The position numbers were made by a program, and so were the translations under genes. Below, piece by piece: positions 9,295 through 18,057 of a stretch of DNA of 64,000 bases. The stretch covers positions 23,477 through 87,476 of the forward strand of contig NZ_QQWG01000019.1 in assembly GCF_003863355.1 (NCBI RefSeq). Reading direction: 5' to 3'. Source of the DNA: Ancylomarina euxina (lineage in GTDB: Bacteria; Bacteroidota; Bacteroidia; Bacteroidales; Marinifilaceae). The notes under the pieces are model-generated. The model saw nothing but the letters and a program-made list of their open reading frames with translations, had not been told where the DNA came from and made no database searches. The first letter of the stretch is position 1; each line of letters begins with the position of its first letter.

Positions 9295-9720
9295 ATGGGA
9301 TGTTATAATTCAATTGTGATCGAAGCCCCTGCTGAGAAAGTATGGGATGTGTTAAGGAATTTTCATGACTTATCATGGGCCAGAAATGTAGTAACTAAAG
9401 TTGAAATTGTAGGGGATAAACCCTTTTTTGAAGTTGGAGCTAAGAGAATTGTAAATGGGACCTTTTATGAAACCTTATTATCATTCGATAATCACGCGAA
9501 AAAGTTTAGCTATAGTATAGATGATGGTCCAGGGCCTGCTTCAAAAGATAACCTTTTTGGATATGTAGGAGAATTGACCGTATTTTCTGTTACTGACAAT
9601 AATTCCTCATTTGTATTGTGGAAGACAACATGGGAATTAGAAAAAAATGAAGGTGTTGCTCAATTCCTTAATCCTTTATATAAAGCCCTCTTGCAAGATT
9701 TAAAGACTTATATTATCTGA
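9295..9720 (+). CDS. SRPBCC-family (START/polyketide-cyclase-like) ligand-binding protein
   Basis: 141 residues, the usual size of a one-domain SRPBCC protein. The N-terminus, a strand followed by PAEKVWDVLRNFHDLSWA, is the hallmark beta1-alpha1 of the family. A glycine-containing strand series and a C-terminal long helix (VAQFLNPLYKALLQDLKTYI) complete the fold. Such proteins bind hydrophobic ligands in a helix-grip cavity; the ligand is unknown. No signal peptide, so probably cytoplasmic. No obvious operon partner. Confidence 0.8.
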   Translation: MGCYNSIVIEAPAEKVWDVLRNFHDLSWARNVVTKVEIVGDKPFFEVGAKRIVNGTFYETLLSFDNHAKKFSYSIDDGPGPASKDNLFGYVGELTVFSVTDNNSSFVLWKTTWELEKNEGVAQFLNPLYKALLQDLKTYII

Positions 9721-10031
9721 TTAATCTTTGACGCAGATTCAAATAGGATTGATGTATGAACCTAAGGCTCATAAGAAAATCAGGTTTAATCAGCATCTGG
9801 TTTTTGTGTGCATTCTTTTAGCCCAATCCCCAAAACTTTCGAGGACAGATCAGGGAGAGATGTTTTTTTACTCAGCTTATTTAGAGTTCAATACTGATTT
9901 AGTAGGCTAAATATGATACCAGCAAGTGGTCTAATTTGAATAACCACACTCAAAGAGTGCGGAATGTTGACTCACAATTTGCCTCTCTGAAGAGGGAGAA
10001 CCTATTGACTAATAGGCTGAAACATACAGGC
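9721..10031. other. Gene-free stretch
   Basis: A 60-codon open frame (9728-9910) has no similarity I recognise and poor composition. I see no hairpin or promoter worth naming. Confidence 0.4.
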
Positions 10032-10487
10032 ATGCAAATAAAAGCTGATAATCCAGAGCAATATATCAGGCAGATTCCTGAAGAAAGAAAGGAAGCCTTT
10101 GGAAAATTAAGAGAGGTCATAATCGATCATCTTCCTCATGGATTTGAAGAATGTATGAGTTATGGTATGATAGGTTATGTGGTTCCACATTCCATTTACC
10201 CTAAGGGCTACCATTGCGATAACAAATTGCCCTTGCCTTTTATTAATATTGCTTCCCAAAAGAATTTTGTCGCCTTTTATCATATGGGACTCTATGCGAA
10301 TCAGGAACTTAAGGATTGGTTTTTGGAGGAATATCCAAAACACAGTAAGTTAAAATTGGATATGGGAAAATCATGCCTTCGTTTTAAGAGAATGGATCAA
10401 ATTCCTTATGAGCTTTTAGCCGAGCTCGTCTCCAAAATGGATACTATAGAATGGATAAATCTCTACGAAAGTGAAATAAAGAGATAA
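10032..10487 (+). CDS. DUF1801-family (YdhG/frataxin-like fold) protein
   Basis: 151 residues from the ATG at 10032. A longer frame exists upstream from a TTG at 9936, but its 32 extra residues do not fit the family, which starts just before the NPEQYIRQIPEERKEAF helix. Conserved features: the ECMSYGMIGY strand (family YGMPAY-like), then PLPFINIASQKNFVAFYHMG and the GKSCLRFKRMDQIPYELL ending. DUF1801 proteins share the frataxin-like fold proposed for metallochaperone or ligand binding; the exact role is unknown. No partner gene is apparent. Confidence 0.8.
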   Translation: MQIKADNPEQYIRQIPEERKEAFGKLREVIIDHLPHGFEECMSYGMIGYVVPHSIYPKGYHCDNKLPLPFINIASQKNFVAFYHMGLYANQELKDWFLEEYPKHSKLKLDMGKSCLRFKRMDQIPYELLAELVSKMDTIEWINLYESEIKR

Positions 10488-10733
10488 AGGAAACCTATGA
10501 TTGCAAAAGGAGGAATATTAAGTTTCTCTTTTTTTTTGATATAATAATGAAGTCTATATTTCTTTTTTTTAGATTGACTTTATTTCAAACGTTTTCGTTA
10601 GAGTAAAAGTTCATCCTGTCTGATTATCTGATGAAAAGGCTTGCTATTAGGGGTGTGTGGAGAAACAAAAATATTACCTTTAGCCTTCGATCAGTTTTTG
10701 CTGATCAATTTCGAAAGAATAATTTGGAAAAGG

Positions 10734-12437
10734 ATGCAAGAAGATAATAAAATGGTTTTTCCCGAGGCGTTTTTATGGGAAACGCATGGTGTACATGTGG
10801 GAACAGGAAACGACCATGTGAAACATGGTATTGACGATATTGAAATAATTATCCAGGAAGCGATTAATAGAGCTTATCCCAATATTACATTTATTATCCA
10901 TACGCCGCGCATGACCCGTTTTCGTTATGATGCAGAAAAACGGACTGATATTAAATTTATTCGTGGGCATAATGCCTATTTAGATTATCCCAAGAAAATT
11001 TCAAATCTGAAAAAGAAATTCGGACATCTTATCAATATCAAATACGGAATTGAGTTGGAGTGGTTGGGACCTGATTTGGGTTTACAGTGGAATCGATCTA
11101 AAATTTTCCAAGCGCAGGATGCCGATTTTGTGATTGGATCTGTTCACTTCTCGCGTGAAGGAATAGCCTATGATGGATCGCTTGAGGAAGCGCAACGCTT
11201 AGTTGAAATTCGTGGAGGAGTCGAACAATATTGGGGTGCTTATATTGAGGAAGTTATTGAAATGATTGATAGCTCCTGGGATATGATTCAAGTGATTGGA
11301 CATATTGATTTACCAAAACTATATGTCCCAATCCCTAAGCCTTTACTGGAGCTGGATACGTCTAAGCATTTTTTGGCTAGACGGATGCGTGTTTTATTAG
11401 AAATGGTGAGTGAATACAATTTAGCATTGGATATCAATCTTGCAGGAATCCGAAAGAAATGTGGTATTTACCCGCATGCATCTATTCTTACCAGAGCTAA
11501 AGAATTGAATATTCCAATAGCGATAGGTACGGATGCCCACTCATTAAAGGATTTGGCTCAGGATTATCAGGTGGGAATAGACTATGCTTTAGAAAATGGT
11601 TATAAGTATTATGTCAGTTTCTCCCAATGCATTCCTGAGAAGCATCCATTAAGCTTAGGTGAAGAGAAAGCCGAGCAATACAAGGTTTTGAATCTAGGTA
11701 TCGAGATGTTGAACCGTAGATTTGAAAGCTCAAAACAACGAAGGATACCTAAGTTTTCTTTCGGAGGAAGCTTTATGGATTTAATGAATGATCATCACAA
11801 TTCAACTTCATTGGGAGAATATGAAGCTATTCGAATTAGAAAAGGAACGAAATCGATAGCAATTAGTCACCAAAAACCAGAAAAACCACAAGGACGCGTT
11901 AAGGGACTTTTTTCTCATCACCTCGATCAACCAGGGGTTTTGTCAATATTATTCAATACTTTAGCATCGGAAGAAATTAATGTGGACACGGCTTATCTTA
12001 ATTCGAATGAAGATGGAACAGCTACAGCTTTTCTTACCCTTTCAGGAACAGATGAGCAGATTCGTAATGCGGTGGACTTTGTGAAGGGAACCTCAGGCGA
12101 CTTTTTCAAGAATATTCATTTTGGTGATCAGTTGGAGATTCCTGAATTAAAAGCGGGAGACAATTATCTTTTGGAATTTGACGGTGTTGACCTTCCTATT
12201 GCAATAAGTTCTCAAATGCTTGTAACGATTCACAACAATATTTCAGGCGTTTTATTGATTCTACTCTCAGCATTGGCTTCACAACAGATTAATGTGTTGG
12301 ATTTGCAATTAGGACATAGAGGCAATAAGGGATATGCGGCTTTAGGAATAGATGGTAATCCAAGAGTGGTTCGTGAATTATTAAGTCAGTTAGGCGATCA
12401 GTTCCATGAAACGACACATTTAATTCTTAAATCATAA
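10734..12437 (+). CDS. PHP-family phosphoesterase with two C-terminal ACT domains
   Basis: 567 residues from ATG 10734 (ATG 10752 also possible; upstream in-frame TTG 10641 seems non-coding). Residues ~1-310: PHP metallo-phosphoesterase with metal-ligand segments THGVHVGTGNDH, FIIHTPR, YGIELEW, GSVHF, VIGHIDL and GTDAHS, closest to histidinol-phosphatase-type PHP proteins. Residues ~388-465 and ~485-567: two small alpha/beta modules with ACT-domain features (DQPGVLSILFNTLASEEINV and NNISGVLLILLSALASQQ). ACT domains usually bind amino acids, so I infer an amino-acid-regulated phosphatase, possibly for histidinol phosphate. It does not lie in a his operon, so the substrate is open. Confidence 0.8.
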   Translation: MQEDNKMVFPEAFLWETHGVHVGTGNDHVKHGIDDIEIIIQEAINRAYPNITFIIHTPRMTRFRYDAEKRTDIKFIRGHNAYLDYPKKISNLKKKFGHLINIKYGIELEWLGPDLGLQWNRSKIFQAQDADFVIGSVHFSREGIAYDGSLEEAQRLVEIRGGVEQYWGAYIEEVIEMIDSSWDMIQVIGHIDLPKLYVPIPKPLLELDTSKHFLARRMRVLLEMVSEYNLALDINLAGIRKKCGIYPHASILTRAKELNIPIAIGTDAHSLKDLAQDYQVGIDYALENGYKYYVSFSQCIPEKHPLSLGEEKAEQYKVLNLGIEMLNRRFESSKQRRIPKFSFGGSFMDLMNDHHNSTSLGEYEAIRIRKGTKSIAISHQKPEKPQGRVKGLFSHHLDQPGVLSILFNTLASEEINVDTAYLNSNEDGTATAFLTLSGTDEQIRNAVDFVKGTSGDFFKNIHFGDQLEIPELKAGDNYLLEFDGVDLPIAISSQMLVTIHNNISGVLLILLSALASQQINVLDLQLGHRGNKGYAALGIDGNPRVVRELLSQLGDQFHETTHLILKS

Positions 12438-12474
12438 ATCCGATTTATTAGGAATCTTAGGAAATTATAAAGGC

Positions 12475-12921
12475 ATGAAAGAAATTGAAGAAAAAGTAAT
12501 ACACTCATTTTACAATGGGATGAATTGTGCTCAATCCATATTAACAGCCTATGCTGATCATTTGAAATTTGACCCTGCTTTTGCTCTGTCTGTATCCAGT
12601 GGTTTTGGTGGGGGGATGGGAAAATTGCAAAAAACCTGTGGTGCAGTTACCGGATCGTTTATGGCATTGGGAATATACAATTCTCAAAAGCATTTCGAGA
12701 ATATTGAAGCTCGTAATGCTACCAATCAAATGATTCAGAAGTTTACTGTCGACTTTGAGGCTATGTATGGTTCGCTTGATTGCAAAGCTCTTTTGGATTG
12801 TGATTTCACAACTGACGAGGGTGATAGCCAATTCAAGGATAAGGACCTAAAGAAAAATGTATGTTCTAAATGTCTTGCCGACTCAGTTAAACTAATTGAA
12901 GGTTTGATTGGAGAAAAATAA
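12475..12921 (+). CDS. C_GCAxxG_C_C family redox-type protein
   Basis: 148 residues carrying the family's ordered Cys pattern: NCAQSIL near the N-terminus, GGGMGKLQKTCGAVTG (the GCAxxG-like element, here CGAVTG), then later Cys residues in CKALLDC and VCSKCLAD. Members are small Cys-rich cytoplasmic proteins thought to bind metal or undergo disulfide chemistry; function is not established. It begins 38 bases after the PHP-ACT gene and may be co-transcribed. A hairpin between it and the convergent 13050 gene closes the unit. Confidence 0.87.
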   Translation: MKEIEEKVIHSFYNGMNCAQSILTAYADHLKFDPAFALSVSSGFGGGMGKLQKTCGAVTGSFMALGIYNSQKHFENIEARNATNQMIQKFTVDFEAMYGSLDCKALLDCDFTTDEGDSQFKDKDLKKNVCSKCLADSVKLIEGLIGEK

Positions 12922-12981
12922 GAGACGGATCATTTTAAAAGCAATTCCGGGTATTATTCCTCCAGAATATGAAAAGAATGG

Positions 12982-13010
12982 GATGCAAATACGATTGGGA
13001 TATTTGCATC
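12982..13010. terminator. Hairpin between convergent genes
   Basis: 10-bp perfect stem GATGCAAATA (12982-12991) / TATTTGCATC (13001-13010) with a 9-base loop. It lacks a long T-run, so bidirectional termination is only plausible. Confidence 0.5.
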
Positions 13011-13049
13011 TATAAACTCAGTAAAGAAGAGGTTTGCTTTAAGGATTAA

Positions 13050-13472
13050 TCATTTGATTCTTTTATAAGTAAAGCTAACAAAGCCATTGTTAAGCTTCAG
13101 ACTATTTTTTCCTATTAACTCAATACTGTAAGTTTCATCGTCAACAGAGGAGGAGTGATTACCTATGCTCTTGGCTGTAAGAATGAGCTGTCCATTTTTA
13201 AAAACCCATTTCTGATACAAAAGGGTATGCATATTTATTGAACTAGCAGAACCATCTTTGTTTAGTCTAAAGCCTTGAACTTCGCTTTCATTTCCGGGGA
13301 TAGGTTCTATCCATGAACCCACGAATAGTCCCTTGTCGTCTTCAGATAGACTACTTCCTTCTATATAGATATCATCCTGTAAGATATTGAACTTGAATAT
13401 GCCTGTAAAAGCAATTAATATAAAAAGAGAAATGATGCCAAGGCATGTGCGTATAAGAAATTTAGATTTCAT
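13050..13472 (-). CDS. Exported lipocalin-like small protein
   Basis: 140 residues. An N-terminal hydrophobic segment (~residues 7-26) is a signal peptide or anchor. From ~48 onward the pattern KGLFVGSWIEPIPGN ... QGFRLNKDGSASSINM ... KWVFKNGQLILTAKS resembles the Bacteroidota 'lipocalin-like' domain family (beta-barrel, W at the first strand, short calycin-type sheet). Ligand and role unknown. It follows the 13520 gene in the same direction with a 47-base gap, so the two may form one transcript. Confidence 0.65.
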   Translation of the reverse strand: MKSKFLIRTCLGIISLFILIAFTGIFKFNILQDDIYIEGSSLSEDDKGLFVGSWIEPIPGNESEVQGFRLNKDGSASSINMHTLLYQKWVFKNGQLILTAKSIGNHSSSVDDETYSIELIGKNSLKLNNGFVSFTYKRIK

Positions 13473-13519
13473 AAGATCATTTATTAAGCTTAAGTGAAAG
13501 TCACTCTATTTTTTTAAGT

Positions 13520-14353
13520 TTAAAAACTAAATGCCATTCCCAATTGAAAATGGTTGTTATTACCCATTTGTCGTGAACTGAAATCGCTCAATAAAACCCG
13601 GTCTAAACTCATACCAACATCTTGGACAGTTCCCCAAATGTGTAGTCCTTTGTAAGAAATATTTAGACCAGCAAATCCTCTTAAGGCTATAAGTTCATTG
13701 AGTCTAAATCCAAATCCAAACTGAGGTGTCAGCTGCCATGATTCTCCCATTTTAATAGCAAATTCAGTATAGGGATAAAAACTTAGGTTTGAAAAATCGT
13801 GTGTGGTGTTGATTCCAGAATTAATGGCGTCACCATTCTCAATATTTTCCAGTTGTCTTAGTTTATCTTTAAAGCGGGTGTAGTCACCGCGCTCTATATG
13901 CCAGCTACTCTGCAGACCAATAACACGCCAGTGAGTCTTGCTGCTAAGGGGAATATTATAAGCCACTTTTGCTCGTACACCTCCTCCATAATAGGAATGG
14001 TCACCATTTAAGTCTTCAAATTTGCTGGGTAGGTTTTTAACTTGGTAGTTGCCTAAAAAACCAAAAGCGCCAATGGCATAGGTAAGGTGTTCTTCTGATA
14101 CAGCATAATGGTACGAAAGTTCTGCAGATTCATTTTTCTCATTCTCATAATAGTTGACATCCTGATTGTACTTGCCCCCAAAATAGTTTCGTGAAACGCT
14201 TTCTTCATCTTCAGCCATGGGACTTTGCATATGGGTATATATTCCGCCAGCCAAACCATCACCGTAGTAAGTTCTGCAAGATGAAATAAAAAGAATACTG
14301 CTACAAATGCAAAATTGCATAATGAGTTTTAAGCCTTTGGTTTTTCTTATCAT
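13520..14353 (-). CDS. Outer-membrane-type lipoprotein of unknown function
   Basis: 277 residues. Signal segment ends in a lipobox-like ISSC (Cys ~26). The remainder is rich in aromatic/Gly beta-strand patterns (LTYAIGAFGFLGNYQV, FGFGFRLNELIALRG, HFQLGMAFSF) and ends in Phe, as many outer-membrane beta-barrels do. A lipoprotein signal plus barrel-like strands is seen in several uncharacterised Bacteroidota families. I recognise no named family. An internal Met at residue 12 is an alternative start. Divergent neighbour absent; it runs toward 13050. Confidence 0.65.
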   Translation of the reverse strand: MIRKTKGLKLIMQFCICSSILFISSCRTYYGDGLAGGIYTHMQSPMAEDEESVSRNYFGGKYNQDVNYYENEKNESAELSYHYAVSEEHLTYAIGAFGFLGNYQVKNLPSKFEDLNGDHSYYGGGVRAKVAYNIPLSSKTHWRVIGLQSSWHIERGDYTRFKDKLRQLENIENGDAINSGINTTHDFSNLSFYPYTEFAIKMGESWQLTPQFGFGFRLNELIALRGFAGLNISYKGLHIWGTVQDVGMSLDRVLLSDFSSRQMGNNNHFQLGMAFSF

Positions 14354-14576
14354 TCAGTAAGATTAAAAGTCTACTTTTTAGTCTATTTAATAATAACAAT
14401 CTTTATTGAGAATACCCTACCTCTGCTACCTGTTATTTTTTCAAAATTGATTAGTTTCTTTATGCAGTTCCCCAGATCGTTTTTAATTTAGCTATCAAGT
14501 ATTGCCCTGGTCCTTATTTTTCAAGACGAGAGGAATCGCATAAGTTTTGATGATTGATGTGCTATTGCATCATATT

Positions 14577-14614
14577 TTATAAAAGAGGACTTCCCTCTAC
14601 GGAAAGTCCTCTTT
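14577..14614 (-). terminator. Intrinsic terminator of the ABC transporter operon
   Basis: 11-bp stem AAAGAGGACTT (14582-14592) / AAGTCCTCTTT (14604-14614). On the minus strand it is followed by T-rich sequence, just past the permease stop at 14643. Confidence 0.75.
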
Positions 14615-14642
14615 CGTTAATGCTTGTGAAATGTATTGTAGG

Positions 14643-17075
14643 CTATTCGTATTTTAAAGCCTCCACCGGGTTTTGAGTGGCAGCTTTCCAGGTTTGCCAG
14701 CTTACGGTTAGTATGGCAATGATTAATGCTAGCACTCCAGATATCGCAAATATCCACCAGCTTAACTCAATACGATATGCAAAATTGCGAAGCCAGTCCC
14801 TTGCGATATAATAAGCAATGGGGCAGGCAATAAGAAAGGCCACAACGACCCATTGTGTATATTCTCTTATTAATAACATTAGAATTTCAAGTGAAGTGGA
14901 ACCATTGGCTTTTCGAATACCAATTTCTTTCGTTTTGTGTTGAATACTGAATGAAGACAAGGCAAACATACCTAGAATAGATAGAATAATCGATAGAATA
15001 GAGAATAAGGTTAAGGCTCGCATCTCTTTGTATTGATTGAAATAGATTTGCTCATACAAATCATCAACAAACTCATATTTGATAGGATGATCTGGTGCCA
15101 GAGTATGCCATTCCTTTGTTAATACCTGAAGGGCTTCTGCTTTTCTGTTTGGATCTATTTTAGCAATAAACGTACTGTTGAACATCTTTTTAGCTGCCAA
15201 AACCATTGGCTTTTCTATTGAAAACATATCGCCATAGTGTAAATCATCAATCACACCAATAACTTGACCTTTTTTGAACAGTTTAGGTGCCATAAAGTTG
15301 AATTGGAAAGATTTGCCAATGGCATCCTGTGGATTCTTTATACCGAGCACCTTTAGGGCTGACTTGTTTAGAATGTAATTTTCCTGAAAGTCTGGATGTT
15401 CCTTATTGTATTGTTCTAATTTTTCTAGAACTTGATCACTATTGGGATTATATTTACTGATTTTAATAGCAATATTTTCCCATGACATTGATGAGGTGAT
15501 ACCCATATCCAATGATCCTGCCAATGGCTTAATATTAAATAGTTTGAAGAAATCTGCTTCGATCGAAAACATATTAAGTTTCTTTTCTACAGATTTATCA
15601 ATGCCTTCCATTTCTATTGGATAAGAATAAGGCATATTAAGTCCTGGTTTATAGAAAGCTGCACTAATATTTCGAATTTCGGGATGTTTTAAACAAGATT
15701 CCTTTAGAATTTCATATTTCTGAATCATATGATAAGGTACATCTGGCATAATAACAATAGATGACTTTTCATTTCCAGGATGCAGATCATTAACCAAATC
15801 GATTTGTTTGTGTAATACAATAGTGGTGATAATAGCTGCTATGGAAAGCATAAATTGGAAAAGTAGAGAGGCTACGAATTTCTTTGATCCTTGATAGGGA
15901 GAACGAGCTAGATCTTTGGATACTTTAGTTGTGACTAAAGGTAGAAGAGACGATAAAGCAAAGACCAAGTAAAAAACGAGTGCGATCCAAAGGGTATTGA
16001 AAACTGAGATATTCAATTGAAAAGCTGATCCGCTTAAAGCATCGAAATTGTAGGCTATAAGTCCACCTAAAAGAATGGCAAAACTGATAGGGATAAGTGA
16101 TCGGGTGATTATGATCCTTGATAAATCAGAATAAGACGCCCCATTGATCATGTGGATTTTGAAATCCTTAAGATCAGTAATGAACTGCACGTAGTTCAAA
16201 TTCGTGAAATTGATAAAGGCAATCAGAAAAACAATTAAGGCACCTACAATCAATATAATCAGAGAACTCATACTTCCATTAACATCCATTTCATCAGTAT
16301 TATGACTGTATAAGTGAATATCTCTTAAAGGCATGAGTTGAGATATTGGCTCAGGTTCTCCTTCTTTCGTATTCTTTTTCCAATGTGCATTAATTAGCTT
16401 CTTAAGAGAAGTCAAGTTGCTCTCTTTTTCTAATAAGAGATAAGCGAAGGTGTGATACTCGTTTATATCTTCATTATTATTAATAGAAAATAGCAGTTCA
16501 GCATTAAAGTGTGAATTGTCGGGGAAATTTTCCATAACACCTGCAACGGTATAGCTACCCGATTTGGCATAGATATATTGAACAGCGATTTTAATCTCCT
16601 TACCAAGTGCCTCTTCCGTTCCAAAGTAAGCTAAAGCTATCTTTTTACTAATGACGACCTGATTGGGTTTATTAAATAAGCTTTCTCTGTTTCCTTTTAT
16701 TAATTTGAAGTCGAATACCTCAAAGAATTGTTTGTTTGTAAAAAAGAGTTGATTGTTTGAGAAATTGTTTTTCTCGGCCGTAATAATTGTATTCTCGGGA
16801 TGAATAAGACGAACGACTTCTTTAATTTGAGGAAATTTATCGTAAAGAGGCACAATTAAATTACCTTCAATACCCGAAACTGGAGGTCGTCCTTCTGATT
16901 GCTGATCTTCAATATTAATACGATAAATATTATCCGCATTTGAGTGAAACCTATCGTATGAGAGTTCTTTTTGGGCGTGGGTGAATATGATAAGGACAAC
17001 AGCAAAAGCAAGCCCTATACCTAGGGTATTGATGCCGTACCATTTTTTGTTCTTTATAATTTGATTTAATATCAT
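14643..17075 (-). CDS. MacB/FtsX-type ABC transporter permease
   Basis: 810 residues, the typical length of the fused two-half permeases of Bacteroidota. N-terminal transmembrane helix (~15-33), periplasmic MacB-like domain (~35-245), three helices (~270-420), a second periplasmic domain (~430-670) and three C-terminal helices, with the FtsX-core signature KTKEIGIRKANGSTSLEIL and the closing NPVEALKYE tail typical of this family. These are mechanotransmitting ABC systems acting on lipoproteins, peptides or signals at the inner membrane rather than pore-like importers. Substrate unknown. It lies directly after its ATPase and opposite a sigma-54-type regulatory pair. Confidence 0.92.
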   Translation of the reverse strand: MILNQIIKNKKWYGINTLGIGLAFAVVLIIFTHAQKELSYDRFHSNADNIYRINIEDQQSEGRPPVSGIEGNLIVPLYDKFPQIKEVVRLIHPENTIITAEKNNFSNNQLFFTNKQFFEVFDFKLIKGNRESLFNKPNQVVISKKIALAYFGTEEALGKEIKIAVQYIYAKSGSYTVAGVMENFPDNSHFNAELLFSINNNEDINEYHTFAYLLLEKESNLTSLKKLINAHWKKNTKEGEPEPISQLMPLRDIHLYSHNTDEMDVNGSMSSLIILIVGALIVFLIAFINFTNLNYVQFITDLKDFKIHMINGASYSDLSRIIITRSLIPISFAILLGGLIAYNFDALSGSAFQLNISVFNTLWIALVFYLVFALSSLLPLVTTKVSKDLARSPYQGSKKFVASLLFQFMLSIAAIITTIVLHKQIDLVNDLHPGNEKSSIVIMPDVPYHMIQKYEILKESCLKHPEIRNISAAFYKPGLNMPYSYPIEMEGIDKSVEKKLNMFSIEADFFKLFNIKPLAGSLDMGITSSMSWENIAIKISKYNPNSDQVLEKLEQYNKEHPDFQENYILNKSALKVLGIKNPQDAIGKSFQFNFMAPKLFKKGQVIGVIDDLHYGDMFSIEKPMVLAAKKMFNSTFIAKIDPNRKAEALQVLTKEWHTLAPDHPIKYEFVDDLYEQIYFNQYKEMRALTLFSILSIILSILGMFALSSFSIQHKTKEIGIRKANGSTSLEILMLLIREYTQWVVVAFLIACPIAYYIARDWLRNFAYRIELSWWIFAISGVLALIIAILTVSWQTWKAATQNPVEALKYE

Positions 17076-17092
17076 GGGTTTGTGGTCTTAAC

Positions 17093-17791
17093 TTAGTAAT
17101 TAATTGTAGCGAATTCTTTGGCGGTTTTCTCTGTCATCACTTCACCATCAAACAGGCGAATAACGCGGTGTGCAAATTCAGCATCGCGCTCAGAGTGCGT
17201 TACCATCACAATCGTCATGCCTTCGCTATTGAGCTCGCTTAGCAAATTCATTACTTCCAATCCTGTTTTAGAATCCAGATTACCCGTTGGCTCATCGGCA
17301 AGTAGAAGTTTGGGTTTTGCTGATACAGCTCGGGCTATGGCTACACGTTGTTGCTGTCCACCCGATAGTTGTTGCGGGTAATGGTGTTTTCTGTGCCCAA
17401 TCTTCATACGATCCAGAACTTCTAAAACTCTGGCTTTTCTATCACTCTTGCCAATGTTAAGATAGGTGAGAGGTAATTCCACATTACGAAAAACGTTGAG
17501 CTCATCGATTAGGTTAAAGCTTTGAAATACAAAATTAATATTGCCTTTACGAATGGCATTGCGTTGGCTTTCCTTTTGATTACCGACTTCCTGATCGTTA
17601 AAATAATAATCGCCAGATGTAGGTGAGTCGAGCATGCCTAATATATTGAGTAGGCTCGATTTGCCACAACCTGATGGCCCCATGATGGCTACAAATTCAC
17701 CTTCTTTTATTTCAAGATTTATTTGATTGAGTGCGGTCGTCTCAACTTCTTCGGTTTGGAATCTTTTGCTTAGGTTTTCAATTTTTATCAT
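17093..17791 (-). CDS. ABC transporter ATPase, LolD/MacB type
   Basis: 232 residues. Walker A GPSGCGKSSLLN (~39-50), Q-loop FVFQSFNLI, signature LSGGQQQRVAIARAV (~140-155), Walker B LLLADEPTG and the H-loop VTHSERDA are all present. This ATPase class pairs with MacB/FtsX-type permeases such as the adjacent 14643 gene (17-base gap). The 266-base region upstream is shared with the divergent response-regulator gene and contains a sigma-54-like -24/-12 element on this strand. Confidence 0.95.
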   Translation of the reverse strand: MIKIENLSKRFQTEEVETTALNQINLEIKEGEFVAIMGPSGCGKSSLLNILGMLDSPTSGDYYFNDQEVGNQKESQRNAIRKGNINFVFQSFNLIDELNVFRNVELPLTYLNIGKSDRKARVLEVLDRMKIGHRKHHYPQQLSGGQQQRVAIARAVSAKPKLLLADEPTGNLDSKTGLEVMNLLSELNSEGMTIVMVTHSERDAEFAHRVIRLFDGEVMTEKTAKEFATINY

Positions 17792-17881
17792 GCCAATAAA
17801 TTTTGTGTTACGATTGTTTTATTGAATTAGTACAGATCAAGCTTTTTATCTTGATTTCATCTTTATGTTACAAATCAATTG

Positions 17882-17897
17882 TTCAATCGCTATGCCA
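17882..17897 (-). promoter_or_regulatory. Candidate sigma-54 promoter (-24/-12) for the ABC operon
   Basis: Minus strand reads TGGCAT-N5-TTGAA, against consensus TGGCAC-N5-TTGCW: the GG dyad is intact and the -12 GC is GA. It lies ~91 bases before the ATPase start and faces the ABC operon. The adjacent divergent gene encodes a sigma-54 activator. Confidence 0.45.
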
Positions 17898-17950
17898 TAA
17901 GACTCTAGATCTAGATAATCAGATGTTTGTCGTCTTAGATCGCTGAGTCT
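17898..17950. promoter_or_regulatory. Nested palindromes, candidate activator-binding site
   Basis: Perfect 12-bp palindrome TCTAGATCTAGA (17904-17915). Inverted repeats TAAGAC (17898-17903)/GTCTTA (17932-17937) and AGACTC (17900-17905)/GAGTCT (17945-17950) overlap it. Located just upstream of the candidate -24 box, where an NtrC-type regulator could bind. Confidence 0.4.
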
Positions 17951-18004
17951 GTGCTGTTAGATTGTAAAATATAAAAAAATGACTGTAAGAAAACTTTACA
18001 CTAT

Positions 18005-18036
18005 GTTGACTAGTCTGCTTCTTATTTTTACATTTG
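18005..18036 (+). promoter_or_regulatory. Bacteroidota housekeeping promoter for the regulator/kinase pair
   Basis: GTTG (18005-18008), 20-base spacer, TACATTTG (18029-18036): a good match to TTTG-N19-21-TAnnTTTG. It lies 22 bases before the response-regulator ATG. Confidence 0.6.
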
Positions 18037-18057
18037 AAGAGCTAAAGTTATAAAATT

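Noticed and set aside
9728..9910. 60-codon ORF between the SRPBCC and DUF1801 genes
   Set aside because: No recognisable motif, poor composition, no conserved-looking start; open frames of this size are expected by chance at this AT content.
9936..10031. N-terminal extension of the DUF1801 protein from a TTG
   Set aside because: The family begins at the NPEQYI helix; the ATG at 10032 gives the usual length.
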